Source: Streptomyces albipurpureus (GTDB taxonomy: Bacteria; Actinomycetota; Actinomycetes; Streptomycetales; Streptomycetaceae). From it: 64,000 nucleotides of DNA. Position 1 is the stretch's first letter. Each line of letters begins with the position of its first letter. Of the stretch, positions 42,615 to 52,631 are shown piece by piece. The DNA is taken from contig NZ_JAMQAW010000011.1 in the NCBI RefSeq assembly GCF_023701525.1, positions 147,567 to 211,566 of the forward strand, read 5' to 3'. The notes below the pieces were generated by a model. The model saw only the letters and a program-made list of their open reading frames with translations. It ran no database searches and was not told the origin of the DNA. Both the position numbers and the translations under genes were made by a program.

Positions 42615-42708
42615 CTTTCGCTCCCACTCCACATCGACTCATGGGGCGCCGACCCCCCAACTCGCGACGGACAGTATCAGTTTGAGTGCAGACGGTAAGG
42701 TCTCCGCC

Positions 42709-44907
42709 ATGAGTGATCAGCCACCGGTCCCCTCGCCACGGCGTGATGACCAGTCCCCTCCCCCAACGGAACTGACGGCCCCGCGCGAGCGGCGGCGCCT
42801 GTACATGGACGCCGCACGGGAGATCGCTGGGACCGCGGACGACATCCGCGCCGTAGGCGCCCGGGTGACCGCCACCCTCCTGCACCCGGCGCTCGCCGCC
42901 TCCGCGCTGCGCACCGGACCGCGGGTACACACCGCGCTGCTGCGTGCCCTGACCGACACACACGGTCTGGGCAACGCGGCTGTCGGGCCAGGACCCGTGC
43001 AGTTCGCCACCTATCTGGCTCAGCTGACCGGCCGGGAGAGCCTCGGTACGCTCACCGCGGTCACCTCGCTGCGGCTGCGGATCGCAGCCGTGACCCTCGA
43101 CCACCCCGAGCTCACCCGGGAACCCGCCCTGCGCCGTCTCATCGACGCCGTGACATCCGACAGCGATCTGGAATCGATCCGTGCATTTCGCGCGCTGGTG
43201 AAGGACAAGGGCGCACAGAACGCCATGGCGGCGGTCAGCCCCGTCTTCACCGAACTGCTCGCCCTACGGGCGCTGATGGACGAGAACCCGCTGAATGACA
43301 ACGCCGGATGGGCGATGGCCACCGGCAAGGCCATCGACGGCGAGCCGCTCATGGGCATGGGTTCAGCCCCGATCGCCGCCCTCGACCAGGGTGAGGGGTC
43401 CGCCCGTCCATGCGAACCGACGGCCACGGAGGCCCTCGGCTTGGCCAAGGAGGGCTCGTTGGTCTCCTTCCTCGGCAACATCAAGGTACTGGCGACGACC
43501 GGCCGCATCATCATCCAGTCCATCGAGGGCCCCGACGGAGCCGTTCGGTACGCGTTGAGCGTGCCCGGCATGTCATGCCAAGGGGCGCGGAACGACACCC
43601 CGCAGGACTTCGTGGGGGCCTGGCGCAATCTCTTCCGACCCGATTCCCCGTACACCAGGGCCATCCACAAGGCCATCGCCGACTACCCGATCCCCGCAGG
43701 TGCGGAACTCGCCCTCATCGGCCACAGCGAGGGCGGCATCGCGGTGATGAACCTGGCCCAGGACCCGGATTTCTGCCGTCGGAACAAGCTCACCCATGTC
43801 ATCGCGGTCGGTTCGCCGGTGGACAGCAAGGTCCCCGCCGACCAGCGGACCTGGGTGGCCAGCATCACCAACCAGCACGACATCGTGCCCTCACTCGACG
43901 GACGGGGCGCCGGCGCCTGCTTCAATCCCCACCCCACCTGGTACGAGGTGGACTTCGTCGACACCACCCATGAGTTCCCCCTCTGCCACGGCATCGACAA
44001 CTACCTCCACAACGTGGTTCACGAACTGCATGAGGCACGCCAGGACATCGATGCGGCCCTCGCCCCGTATCGGGGCAGAGTCATCCGCAGCCAGGTGTAC
44101 GCGCTCCGGGACCGAACCGCCCTGCCCCAGAGCTATCCGTATCTCAATGTGCCCACCCAGAAGCGGACGACAACGGCCGGGCCCATCGGTCTGCCAATCC
44201 TCTATCAGGACACCTCCAACATCGTCTGCCTGTTCCGGGCTGACGCCGCAGCGGCTCGGGATCTGCTGGAGACAGCGTTGCCCGGTGCTCACCCGGTGCT
44301 GTTCGGTGACCGGGCCATGGTGGTCGTGACCGGTTCCCGGCATGGCACGAGCGGCATCGGACCCCACAAGGAGATGTCGGTGGGCATCGCGGTCCAAGAC
44401 CCGTTCGGTCGCCGCTCCCTCGGCGCCCTGGTGGATCTGCTACGCCGCCCTGACCTGCGTAGAAGCGGAATCCATCTGCTGGGCGTGGTCTCCTCCACCC
44501 ACGCTGCGACCACTGCGGCGGCGGAGATCTGGGGCCATCCGACACCGGCGGTGGACCTGGGGCTCACCCTGCGCGGCGGGCGGGTGACCGCGGAGGTCGG
44601 CGATCTCGACGGGCACCGGGTGCTGTCCCTGACCGGTCGGCTCGGTCCCGCGTTGCCCTTCGGCCCACGGTATGGCGAAGTCCGGCTCACCGCGGTGGAC
44701 GGGAAGACCGTGCGAGCCGTGCATGACGGCGCCTCCCGGATGCGACCGCACCCGACAGCCCGCCTGCGGCTGGCCGTGGGTGACTCGTCCCAACACCTCA
44801 CCGGGCAACTGCGCTCGCTCGGGCTGGACGGAGCACGGGCGTGGATGACGCTCAGTTCGGTCTCCGGACCCGCCCGCCGCTGGGCAGGCGCTTCCATCGA
44901 CCACTGA
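42709..44907 (+). CDS. Large protein with alpha/beta-hydrolase (lipase-like) core
   Basis: A 732-residue protein. The first 240 residues are helical and Ala/Leu-rich. An alpha/beta-hydrolase core follows (about 255-460) with a GxSxG nucleophile elbow, Ser340 in ALIGHSEGGIAVM. Candidate acid and base lie in SITNQHDIVPSL and HEFPLCHGIDNYLHN. The last 270 residues include a strand-rich domain of unknown role. No signal peptide is visible. It may hydrolyse lipids or esters. The start ATG lies 94 bp from the start of the divergent cyclooxygenase-like gene, so they share a promoter region. A small helical gene follows 38 bp later. Confidence 0.7.
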   Translation: MSDQPPVPSPRRDDQSPPPTELTAPRERRRLYMDAAREIAGTADDIRAVGARVTATLLHPALAASALRTGPRVHTALLRALTDTHGLGNAAVGPGPVQFATYLAQLTGRESLGTLTAVTSLRLRIAAVTLDHPELTREPALRRLIDAVTSDSDLESIRAFRALVKDKGAQNAMAAVSPVFTELLALRALMDENPLNDNAGWAMATGKAIDGEPLMGMGSAPIAALDQGEGSARPCEPTATEALGLAKEGSLVSFLGNIKVLATTGRIIIQSIEGPDGAVRYALSVPGMSCQGARNDTPQDFVGAWRNLFRPDSPYTRAIHKAIADYPIPAGAELALIGHSEGGIAVMNLAQDPDFCRRNKLTHVIAVGSPVDSKVPADQRTWVASITNQHDIVPSLDGRGAGACFNPHPTWYEVDFVDTTHEFPLCHGIDNYLHNVVHELHEARQDIDAALAPYRGRVIRSQVYALRDRTALPQSYPYLNVPTQKRTTTAGPIGLPILYQDTSNIVCLFRADAAAARDLLETALPGAHPVLFGDRAMVVVTGSRHGTSGIGPHKEMSVGIAVQDPFGRRSLGALVDLLRRPDLRRSGIHLLGVVSSTHAATTAAAEIWGHPTPAVDLGLTLRGGRVTAEVGDLDGHRVLSLTGRLGPALPFGPRYGEVRLTAVDGKTVRAVHDGASRMRPHPTARLRLAVGDSSQHLTGQLRSLGLDGARAWMTLSSVSGPARRWAGASIDH

Positions 44908-44945
44908 GGGCTCGGCCCACGACCGACAGACGAAGGAGACCGAGG

Positions 44946-45200
44946 ATGGGCGCCACCCAGGTCAGCCGGACCACATCGCTACAGACACTCGTACAGGGAT
45001 TGGAGGATGACGCGGCACGCATGGCTCTCTACGCCACCCAATTGGATGCGGTCGCCGACCGGCTCGGCACCGCTGGGCAGGCCCCGCGATGGTGTGAGAC
45101 CACACTCAGGGGCCAGGCCGCCCGCTGCTCGGAAGCCGCTGCGGCACTGCGCGAGGCCGCGTTCCAACTCCAACAGCACCTCACGGCGGTCCATCTCTAG
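44946..45200 (+). CDS. Small helical (WXG100-like size) protein
   Basis: An 84-residue protein predicted as a two-helix hairpin: LQTLVQGLEDDAARMALYAT and AAALREAAFQLQQHLTAVHL, with a turn containing a Trp (APRWCET) and two cysteines. Size and hairpin recall WXG100/ESX partners, but the WxG motif itself is absent. AAGGAGA stands seven bases before the ATG. It follows the hydrolase gene closely and is probably its partner in one transcript. Confidence 0.65.
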   Translation: MGATQVSRTTSLQTLVQGLEDDAARMALYATQLDAVADRLGTAGQAPRWCETTLRGQAARCSEAAAALREAAFQLQQHLTAVHL

Positions 45201-45333
45201 AAGCCGCGGCGACCGTCCGTCCAGCCCGGCCCGACGGCCCGCCGCCTTGACCACTCCGCTCGTTCACACAGCAGACACATGACTGCCATATACGACGGGA
45301 ATGGGTCACCAACCACCCCTGTTCCAGGCTGAT

Positions 45334-46257
45334 ATGAATGTGGGAGTGGCACTCAACGCCATCAATTCCGATAACCAAGTCGACGCCACCGTACGCCTGG
45401 CCAAGGAGGCCGCAGCCGCCGGGCTGCGGTCCGCCTGGTTCGGTCAGGGCTTCGGTGTCGACTCACCACAGCTGGCGGCGATCGTCGGACGCGAAGTACC
45501 AGGCCTCCAGGTGGGCACATCCGCAATCCCCGTCTTTGGACGTCACCCGCTGATCGTCTCCAGCCAGGCCCTGACCGCGCAGGCGGCCACCCACGGGCGC
45601 TACCACCTGGGCCTGGCCCTGGGCACCAGACTGCTGACCGAGGACGGGCTGGGGATTGCCTTCAGCCGCCCCATCGCCCGGCTGCGTGAATTCCTCACCG
45701 TCTTACGTGAGTTGCTGGAGACCGGCACCGTCGACCACCACGGCGAACTGATCACCGCGACCACCCCGCTGCCTGCTCATGTGCCGGGCGCCGAGACCGG
45801 CGTACCACTGCTCGTCGCGGCCATGGGTCCACAGGCCCTCAAGGTCACCGGGGAGTTGGCGGACGGGATTCTGCCCTATCTGGCCGGGCCTCGCGCTCTG
45901 GCCGAGCACATCGTCCCAGCCGTCACCGGGGCCGCGGCGGCTGCCGATCGGCCCGCGCCCCGGATCGTGGCGATCGTCCACGGTGTGGTCACCGACGACG
46001 TTGACTCCGTACGAGAGAGGGCCACCGAACAGTTGGCGTTCTACGAGCAGATTCCGTCCTACGCGCGCGCCATCGAGCTCTCCGGTGCCAAGCGGGCCGG
46101 CGATGTGGCCGTGATCGGCGACGAGGAGACGGTCCGGGCCGAGATACAGCGGTACCTGGACGCCGGGGCGACCGAAGTGGTGTTCGCAGGGACGGAGATC
46201 GCCGGCGAAGCCGAGCGGCGACGCACCTGGGCGCTGCTGGGCGAACTGGCCGGCTGA
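45334..46257 (+). CDS. LLM-class F420-dependent oxidoreductase
   Basis: A 307-residue TIM-barrel protein of the luciferase-like family that uses F420 in actinomycetes. Visible stretches are MNVGVALNAINSDNQ at the start, SAWFGQGFGVDSPQLAAIVG, VGTSAIPVFGRHPLIVSSQA and RYHLGLALGTRLLTEDGLGI. C-terminal VPLLVAAMGPQALKVTGELA is typical. Substrate unknown. The ATG at 45334 is chosen as the family-like start; an ATG 11 codons upstream exists. Confidence 0.85.
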   Translation: MNVGVALNAINSDNQVDATVRLAKEAAAAGLRSAWFGQGFGVDSPQLAAIVGREVPGLQVGTSAIPVFGRHPLIVSSQALTAQAATHGRYHLGLALGTRLLTEDGLGIAFSRPIARLREFLTVLRELLETGTVDHHGELITATTPLPAHVPGAETGVPLLVAAMGPQALKVTGELADGILPYLAGPRALAEHIVPAVTGAAAAADRPAPRIVAIVHGVVTDDVDSVRERATEQLAFYEQIPSYARAIELSGAKRAGDVAVIGDEETVRAEIQRYLDAGATEVVFAGTEIAGEAERRRTWALLGELAG

Positions 46258-46790
46258 CCGGCGAACCGGGGCGGGGCGGGGCGGGGATCGGACGCTCTGG
46301 CCACGTCTGCCGACCCGTTCGGCTGACCGCTTCTGCCGGGCTCGGTACCTCAGCACCCGGGTGGTGCGGGTGCTCGCCTTCACCCGTGCAGGCTGTTCCG
46401 GGGCGCCCCGTTTCCACGAGGGCGTCCCGGCCCGGGGCGGAGCGTCCCCGGGCCAGGGCAGAGCCGGTGGTCGAGGGTCAGGCAGCGCGCTCATCCGGGC
46501 AGCACACTCGCTCCCACCCGGGGCGTCCGCTTCCCCCACTGGGAAACACGGTTTCGCTTGATGGGGGGGCATCCCCTGGCGCCGAATCCAACCACTGGGG
46601 CCGTTGTCACCCAGGGTGATGATTTTAACGGGTTCGGATCGGTCCCCGGGAGAACCACCGAGAACGCCCGCTACCGAAGGTGACCGCGCTTGCCGGGTGC
46701 GTGTCGCCTTCATTGAGAGGACGATGGAGGGAGTCCTGGCGTGTCCCTGAGCGCGTACACCGCAGGCGTCCGCTGAAGAAAGGCGCAACC
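46258..46790. other. Intergenic region, no gene seen
   Basis: About 530 bp between the LLM gene and the DUF5709 gene. It begins with a run of CGGGG units (46268-46287) and has no convincing frame or terminator. Confidence 0.45.
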
Positions 46791-47285
46791 ATGGCCGGCA
46801 ACGACATGCCTGACGACACCACCATGGGCGATGAGGTCTACCAGCCCGGGTCGCCGGATGACAACGAGGTCCCGGACGACGAAGGTCTCCTCGACCCGGA
46901 GGACACCCTGCTCGACCGGGGTGTGGACCCGTACGACGAGGGCTACTCTCCGCCGGATCGCCCGCTGGGCGTGGACCGGACCGGGACCACCGCACGAGAA
47001 CAGCGCGAGGGCGAGACACTGGACCAGCGGCTCGCGGAGGAGGTACCGGACACGGGGGCCGACGCCCTGGATGGCGACGGTATCGGAGACACATCCGATA
47101 CCGATGGGGAACTCCGCGACGACGAGGTGGGAGATCGCCGGGCGGGGCGGCTGGTGGCACCGGATGAGGGAGCCCACGAGGACACCGAGAAGGATCTCCT
47201 GGCCTGGGACGCGGGGATCGATGGAGCTGCCGCCTCGGCGGAGGAGGCAGCGGTACATGTGGTTCCCGACGATGAGCCGCTGTGA
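46791..47285 (+). CDS. DUF5709-like acidic protein
   Basis: A 164-residue, strongly acidic, probably disordered protein with the DUF5709 pattern: DEVYQPGSPDDNEVPDDEGL near the start, LLDRGVDPYDEGYSPPDRPL, then a Glu/Arg segment TAREQREGETLDQRLAEEVP and RRAGRLVAPDEGAHEDTEKD. Family function unknown; such genes are common in Streptomyces. The ATG at 46791 has GAAGAAAGG upstream. Confidence 0.8.
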   Translation: MAGNDMPDDTTMGDEVYQPGSPDDNEVPDDEGLLDPEDTLLDRGVDPYDEGYSPPDRPLGVDRTGTTAREQREGETLDQRLAEEVPDTGADALDGDGIGDTSDTDGELRDDEVGDRRAGRLVAPDEGAHEDTEKDLLAWDAGIDGAAASAEEAAVHVVPDDEPL

Positions 47286-47502
47286 GCGCTCGCCCTCGCG
47301 ATCGGCTCCGGTCCGGCCCGAACCGGCCGCCGCCCAGCGGCTGAACCGGCCCGGTCGCACCGTCGCGCCGGACCGCACTCGGGCAGCGGACCCCTACGAA
47401 CACCCGGGCTCCCGCCCGCCCCACGGGCGCGGGTGGCAGCGCCGGGTCGTTCTCCTCGCTGCCGCCCCCGCCCTCACGAGCGATCCGCCGGCCTGGGACG
47501 CA

Positions 47503-47736
47503 TCAGGGATTGAGGTCGGCTGCCGCCTGCGGCCCCCGGAAGACCAGCGGCGGATATCCCTTTGCCACCGCCTTCGCACTGATGGCCTGGGCAATTTCCA
47601 GTGCGGTCACGGCGGGCGCCGGGTTGGTCTGGTCCATCGGGTTGTTGGTCACCGAGAACTCGACCTCGACGAAACCGGTGTTGCCGGGAAAGTCGACCAT
47701 TGCACGGAACTTGGTGCCTTCGTCGAAGACGGCCAT
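47503..47736 (-). CDS. Small hypothetical protein
   Basis: A 77-residue protein of mixed strands and one helix: FRAMVDFPGNTGFVEVEFSV, then ALEIAQAISAKAVAKGYPPL. No cysteine, membrane segment or known family. GGAGG stands upstream of the ATG at 47736 with slightly long spacing, which supports it as real. Confidence 0.6.
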   Translation of the reverse strand: MAVFDEGTKFRAMVDFPGNTGFVEVEFSVTNNPMDQTNPAPAVTALEIAQAISAKAVAKGYPPLVFRGPQAAADLNP

Positions 47737-48367
47737 GTCTCACTACCTCCGGGACTGAGCGAAGAATCCAGACAGCACACCACTGCCAACGCCTCAGCAA
47801 GCCCTACTGACGCATCGTCAAGGTCAGTGAGTCCGGGCGTTGGGAGTGGAGCCGGAATGCAACCACGTGAACCGGGGAGCGGCAAGCCGCGTCCCCTCCA
47901 CCCCGGCGATCCGACCCGCCCTTCCACCAGGATCTGGTCCGTCGGCCTGCCCGGCGCACCGAGCGAGTGGAAAGGGGCCGGCCAGGGGACCGGTTGTGGA
48001 CGACAGTCGGTCCTATCAGCGGTGATCCCCGGATTCCCGGGACATGAGGAGGTGCTGAGCCATGACGAGGCACCCGTCGAACCCGCGCCCGCCAGCCTTC
48101 GACCGTCATCCCCGGGCTTCTGACACCCAGGGTGACAGCTGGTAAATACTGCGAGAAATCACGTGATCCCGGGCAGTCATCACCATCCCGTAGTCAGCGA
48201 GGGAGAGGAATCGCTGTCGTCTTCGCCGGCGCCTCACGCGGTAGCCGGCCACGACCCTCTTGGACTGGCGATGCGCCCTTCTCGCGCCGGGTAGGAGCCA
48301 GCCTGCGTACGGCTGCCGCAGCGTGGCGGCCGACGAAGTGAGCGTGCTTCGCTACGCCGAGCACGAG
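47737..48367. other. Long intergenic region, no gene seen
   Basis: About 630 bp with only short, site-less frames. It separates the small hypothetical gene from the 3' end of the subtilisin-fold gene, both on the minus strand. Confidence 0.45.
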
Positions 48368-48401
48368 CAGGGCCTGTCCGGTGGCTGCCGGGCAGGCCCT
48401 G
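48368..48401. terminator. Terminator of the subtilisin-fold gene
   Basis: Two 14-bp arms (48368-48381 and 48388-48401) pair with one G-T type mismatch around a six-base loop, starting 19 bp past the stop. Confidence 0.78.
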
Positions 48402-48419
48402 ACCGTCGGTGCGGAGGTA

Positions 48420-51400
48420 TCAGCCGGTGAGATCGGGGCGTTCGGTGATTCTGATCGCGTTCACCGATGTCCTTCCGGCGTTGGCGACGAATCGAAGGTT
48501 GAGCTGTCCGTCGGTGACCTTGACGGTGAAGGCCCGGTCATGGGCGGTGCGTACGCCCGCGACCGCCGTGAGATCGAGATCGGTCACATACTGCGTGCCT
48601 TCGGCCATGACGTCGAAGACCCGACTGCCCGGCGGTTGGGAAGCAGTCTCGGCGAAGCCCAGCTCAACCCGGTAGGTGCCGTTGGGAACGGCGTCGAATC
48701 GGTATTCGAGCATCCCCTGGCGGGCGGATCGATAGAGGGCGGGATCGCTGGTCGCCGGTACCCCGGTGATGGGTTGGGTGGTGGTGCGCGTGGTCGTGGC
48801 ACCGAGATAGCCGTGGCTACCGGCGGTGTACGCGCGGTCGGCGGCCCAAACGTCGCCGAGCGGGTCGGTCAGGGCCCGGCTCGCACCGGTGTCGATCGCC
48901 GTCTGGTACGCGGGGACGACCACACTCACCGGTATGTCGGTCACCGGTTGGCGACCGCTCTGGGACGAGACCCGCAGGGTGCCGGTGAGGACCGTGCCGG
49001 GGGCCACCCCGGTGGTGTCGACCTTCACCGTCAACGTCCGCCGGCCGTTCGCCGCAACCACACCGCTCGCGGGGGTCGCACTGAACCAACTCTTACCGTC
49101 CTTCTCCGTAGCCGTGTACGGGGTGGCGGCGCCGGTGTTGATGAGATCGACCGAGCGACCGCGCTGCTGTCCGGCGGGGGCGACGATGTTCAGCGAGGCA
49201 GCGTCCGCGGAGACCCGCCCGGTGGATAGCACGAAGTCCGCGGAGGCGATCCCGCCCGGGTCCTGGGGCAGGCTCTTGCCCAGCGTTGTGTAGCCGGGCG
49301 CCGAGGGAGTGACCTCGGGAGCACCGGGCGCCGGGACCTGGATGAGGTACCCACCGTCGGCGCCGGTGGTGTCACTGCTTCCGCCGCTGGCGGCGACGGT
49401 CGCGCCCGCGACGGGCTTGCCGTCGTTGGCGTCCGTGACGGTTCCGGTGACCACCGCGGTCTTCGTCGTACGGAAGTGGATGCTCATCCCGTCATGGACG
49501 GTGCCTTCGTTGTACGAGTACATGAAGGCGTCGGTACCGGTGGCGTTCTCGATGCCGATGGTCGCGTTGGACGCGTTCTCCAGACCCGTACCGGAGATGT
49601 CCTTGTAGTGGAAGGACACGGAACCGTCCTCACCGACCACGGCGGCGAAGGAGACCCGGTCGTGCGGTCGTCCGACGGCGAGCGGTGCGTCGCGCCATTC
49701 GACGACGAGCTTTCGGTGCGGCGCGGTACCGGTGGTGGACCAGTACACACCCGAGTTGGCGTCATGGAAGTAGTCATCCCAGAAGGGGTAGAGCGCACCA
49801 TTGGGCCGGACCGGGTTCGGCAGGGTCTCGTTGCTGGACTTGGTGGTCATCTCCCCGAAGCCGAGCACTCCGCCGACCGACACGGTGGCCTTGCGGTAGG
49901 TCTTGCCGTAGTGAGGCACCGGGAAGGGCAGATCGATGGAGGCCAGGGCGTAGCTGGGATTGACGAACGCCAGCTTGGTGGTTCCCCGCGGGAACGGAGC
50001 GCCGGTGGTGACACTGCACTCGGTACCGAAGGCGTCGGTCCGGGCCGCGAGGACGAAGTCCTTGACCGTGTTGGCGGCCGTCTCGATCCGAGCCGCGCTG
50101 CCCGTCGCACAGCGATGGCTGGGGGTGGCGGTGATGTTGTACGTGCCCAGCGGCAGTTCCAGTGTGTAGGTGCCGTCAGCGGCGGTCTTCACGGAGGTGG
50201 GGGCTTCGTCGGCCTTGATGGTGACATCGGCCTGGGCTCCGCCCGGACCGGTGACCCTTCCGGTGATCCGGCCGGTCGGAGCCTCGGTGAGCGCAAGGTC
50301 CCTGACGGAGGTGCCGTTCGCCGTGACCGTCACGGTTCCGGACGCGGTGCGGTAGCCGAACGAGGTCGCCGTGACGGTGTAGTCGCCGGGCTGAACCCTC
50401 GGCACGGTGTAGCCGCCGGTGGCGTCGGTGACGGTGTTGGCGGCCGTGGGGCCGGTAAAGCTCAGGGCGACATCGGCGAGGGGCCCGGTGGGTGAGGTGA
50501 CGGTGCCGCTGACGCTTCCAGCCGTACCCCGGGGGGTGGCGGTGACGGCCGCGTACGCGTCGAGCCGGCCCTCCCCGTAGACATTGTTCTTGGCGGCGGT
50601 GCCGCCGCAGCTGGTGTCGTCCACATCGGTGGCGGAGCCGTCGAGGAGCCGTTCGGTCTCGGTGATGTCGCCGCGCAGGGCGGGATTCACCGACCACATC
50701 AGGGCCACCGTACCGATGGTGTGCATGGCGGCTGCTCCCGAACCGCCAACCTGCGCATAGCCGCCGCCTTTCCAGGCGGTGCGGATCTGTTCGCCGGGAG
50801 CGGAGATGTTGGGTTTGATGCCCCCGTTCTCACCGGTGCCGCGTGAGGAGTTGGGGTCGATCAGGCCGTTCTTCCAGAACCCGGCGGTGGTGTACGCGTT
50901 GGTGAAGGTGCTGGGTGAGTCGAGGGTGTTGCAGCGCGGGCCCGCCATGGCGTTGCCGTACGAGGTGAAGATGCCGGCGTCCCGCCAGGCCTGGACGACC
51001 GTCTTGAACCAGGTACCGGCGACCCCGCCCCAGGCGTGTTGCACCACATGCGGGGCGAGGTCCGGGCGGGGGTTGGCACCGTGGAGATCGGTGGGCGCGA
51101 TGACCCACTGAGCGGCCCGCAGCACCGTGTCGGGGGTGCAGGCGATGCCCCCGCAGCCTTTGACCGTCATCCATTTGGCCCCAGGGGCGACACCGATCCG
51201 ATTGCCCACTCCGCCGTCGCCGAGTATCACGCCCAAGCCGTAGGGGCTGCCCTCGCCGGGGGTGCAGGGCAGCCCGCCGGGGCAGCTGCGCTCGGCGTCG
51301 AACCAGTTGTAGTTGTGGTCGTAGCCGCCATCGGCCTTGAGCCCGCGGTACTTCGACCTGACGGCGGGATGGGTGAGATCGCCTTCCGTGCCGACCGAGG

Positions 51401-52040
51401 CGACAACGATTCCCTCGCCTCGCAGGCCGAACTCGGACCAGACCTTTGATGCGTTGATGCGGTCAATGTTCCACTCCACCGCGTCCGTGCCAGAACTCTT
51501 GGCTCGGGCCTTCTTCGCCTGGGGGGTGGTGGCCTTCGGCTCGCTCTTGACCGGCGACGCCTGGAGGAGGGGGATCTTCTCGTCGGCGTTCAGTGCGGCG
51601 ACCTCCGGGCGCGCCGCGATCTTCTCCGCGAGCGCCTTGTCCGCGGTGACCTTGACCATGTTGGCGATCCAGAACGACTCATAAGTGGCGCCGGCACTGT
51701 CCAGCAGGGCCTTCAGCGGAGCCTGGGTCTTCTGGGCGTGTGCCCGCTTCGCCCGGTAGAGCGTGCGTCCTCGGTCGGTCTTGGTCCGCTGCTTACGTGC
51801 GACCGAGGTGTCCGCCTCAGCGGAGAGGGCGACCCAGAAGGTCGCCCTCTCCTTGCTGTCGAGCTGGGCGCGGACAACGTTCTCCGTCTTGGCACGGAAG
51901 AGCGAGGGCGCGGCGGCAGAACCGCTCGTGCCGTCCGATAACGCCTGGGCGGGTGCGGCGCCCAGGGCTAGGGGAAGCGCCACCGTCGCGGCGGTCAGGG
52001 CGCCGAGCAACCTGCGCTCCCCCTGTGTACGTCTGGCCAC
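48420..52040 (-). CDS. Secreted S8 subtilisin-fold pseudoprotease with malectin domain
   Basis: A 1206-residue exported protein. It has a signal peptide (about 1-33), an I9-like prodomain (about 55-160) and a subtilisin-fold domain (about 190-475) very close to bacillopeptidase-F-like S8 enzymes of Streptomyces. Every triad residue is changed: Asp is Gly217 (VASVGTEGD), His is Gly264 (PGEGSPYG) and Ser is Gly435 (VGGSGAAAMH). The oxyanion Asn is kept (YGN363). Then follow carboxypeptidase-regulatory-like beta domains (about 490-660, 870-960), an internal region with FWDDYF, and a C-terminal malectin-like carbohydrate-binding domain (about 1060-1200). It should be folded but inactive, perhaps a binding or decoy protein. 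The GTG at 52040 has AAGGAGA upstream and gives a good signal peptide. Confidence 0.87.
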   Translation of the reverse strand: MARRTQGERRLLGALTAATVALPLALGAAPAQALSDGTSGSAAAPSLFRAKTENVVRAQLDSKERATFWVALSAEADTSVARKQRTKTDRGRTLYRAKRAHAQKTQAPLKALLDSAGATYESFWIANMVKVTADKALAEKIAARPEVAALNADEKIPLLQASPVKSEPKATTPQAKKARAKSSGTDAVEWNIDRINASKVWSEFGLRGEGIVVASVGTEGDLTHPAVRSKYRGLKADGGYDHNYNWFDAERSCPGGLPCTPGEGSPYGLGVILGDGGVGNRIGVAPGAKWMTVKGCGGIACTPDTVLRAAQWVIAPTDLHGANPRPDLAPHVVQHAWGGVAGTWFKTVVQAWRDAGIFTSYGNAMAGPRCNTLDSPSTFTNAYTTAGFWKNGLIDPNSSRGTGENGGIKPNISAPGEQIRTAWKGGGYAQVGGSGAAAMHTIGTVALMWSVNPALRGDITETERLLDGSATDVDDTSCGGTAAKNNVYGEGRLDAYAAVTATPRGTAGSVSGTVTSPTGPLADVALSFTGPTAANTVTDATGGYTVPRVQPGDYTVTATSFGYRTASGTVTVTANGTSVRDLALTEAPTGRITGRVTGPGGAQADVTIKADEAPTSVKTAADGTYTLELPLGTYNITATPSHRCATGSAARIETAANTVKDFVLAARTDAFGTECSVTTGAPFPRGTTKLAFVNPSYALASIDLPFPVPHYGKTYRKATVSVGGVLGFGEMTTKSSNETLPNPVRPNGALYPFWDDYFHDANSGVYWSTTGTAPHRKLVVEWRDAPLAVGRPHDRVSFAAVVGEDGSVSFHYKDISGTGLENASNATIGIENATGTDAFMYSYNEGTVHDGMSIHFRTTKTAVVTGTVTDANDGKPVAGATVAASGGSSDTTGADGGYLIQVPAPGAPEVTPSAPGYTTLGKSLPQDPGGIASADFVLSTGRVSADAASLNIVAPAGQQRGRSVDLINTGAATPYTATEKDGKSWFSATPASGVVAANGRRTLTVKVDTTGVAPGTVLTGTLRVSSQSGRQPVTDIPVSVVVPAYQTAIDTGASRALTDPLGDVWAADRAYTAGSHGYLGATTTRTTTQPITGVPATSDPALYRSARQGMLEYRFDAVPNGTYRVELGFAETASQPPGSRVFDVMAEGTQYVTDLDLTAVAGVRTAHDRAFTVKVTDGQLNLRFVANAGRTSVNAIRITERPDLTG

Positions 52041-52631
52041 AAACTCTCCTTGACTGTGAGTGTGTCCGAACTGGCAACGGCATAGTGGACCCCTGGCATG
52101 GGCATGTAAAGAATTCCTCACGAGTAAGTTAAGAATGCTTACGACTCATGCATCACACAGACCTCAGAGAACCCCAAGGACTCAGAGCCTCATGAGCCGT
52201 CGCATAGGCCCCACTACCCCCTACAAGGGTCGGCGCCTGTCTGGTTGCTTTTCGGACATGCCGCTGAAGGAGGTGCCGACTCCCTGTAGTCACTCGTCGA
52301 CCGCGGCTCCCCCAGCGCCCCGCACCGGCCCACGGCGCGAACCCTCCCGATCCCCCGCAGAAGGCCCCGGAGCTCGGGGTTCCAGAACCCGATCGGCGTC
52401 GGATCCCCCCTGCCACCGCACTCTGCCCGCTGGTGCGGCGGTCGGGAACGGGTCACTGACAAACAGGCGGGAGCCCGGTGACTTCACCGGTGTCCTGGGC
52501 GAGACTGGTAGAACCGTCATCACCGGGCCTCCAACCGCCAAGGCTGGAGCGGCGGTTGCGGAGCCCGCCGGCCGGCCAGCGGGCGTCGAGTACATCCGGG
52601 GTGTCAGCCCCCGTACCAGAGAGAGGCAGTG
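52041..52631. other. Divergent intergenic region, no gene seen
   Basis: About 590 bp between the subtilisin-fold gene and a small secreted-protein gene. The first 170 bp are clearly less GC-rich and hold the promoter side. No clear operator was recognised. Confidence 0.5.

Noticed and set aside
44946..45200. True WXG100/ESX substrate and type VII secretion locus
   Set aside because: The WxG motif is absent and no EccC-like ATPase or other secretion gene is in the window; only size and helical pattern fit.
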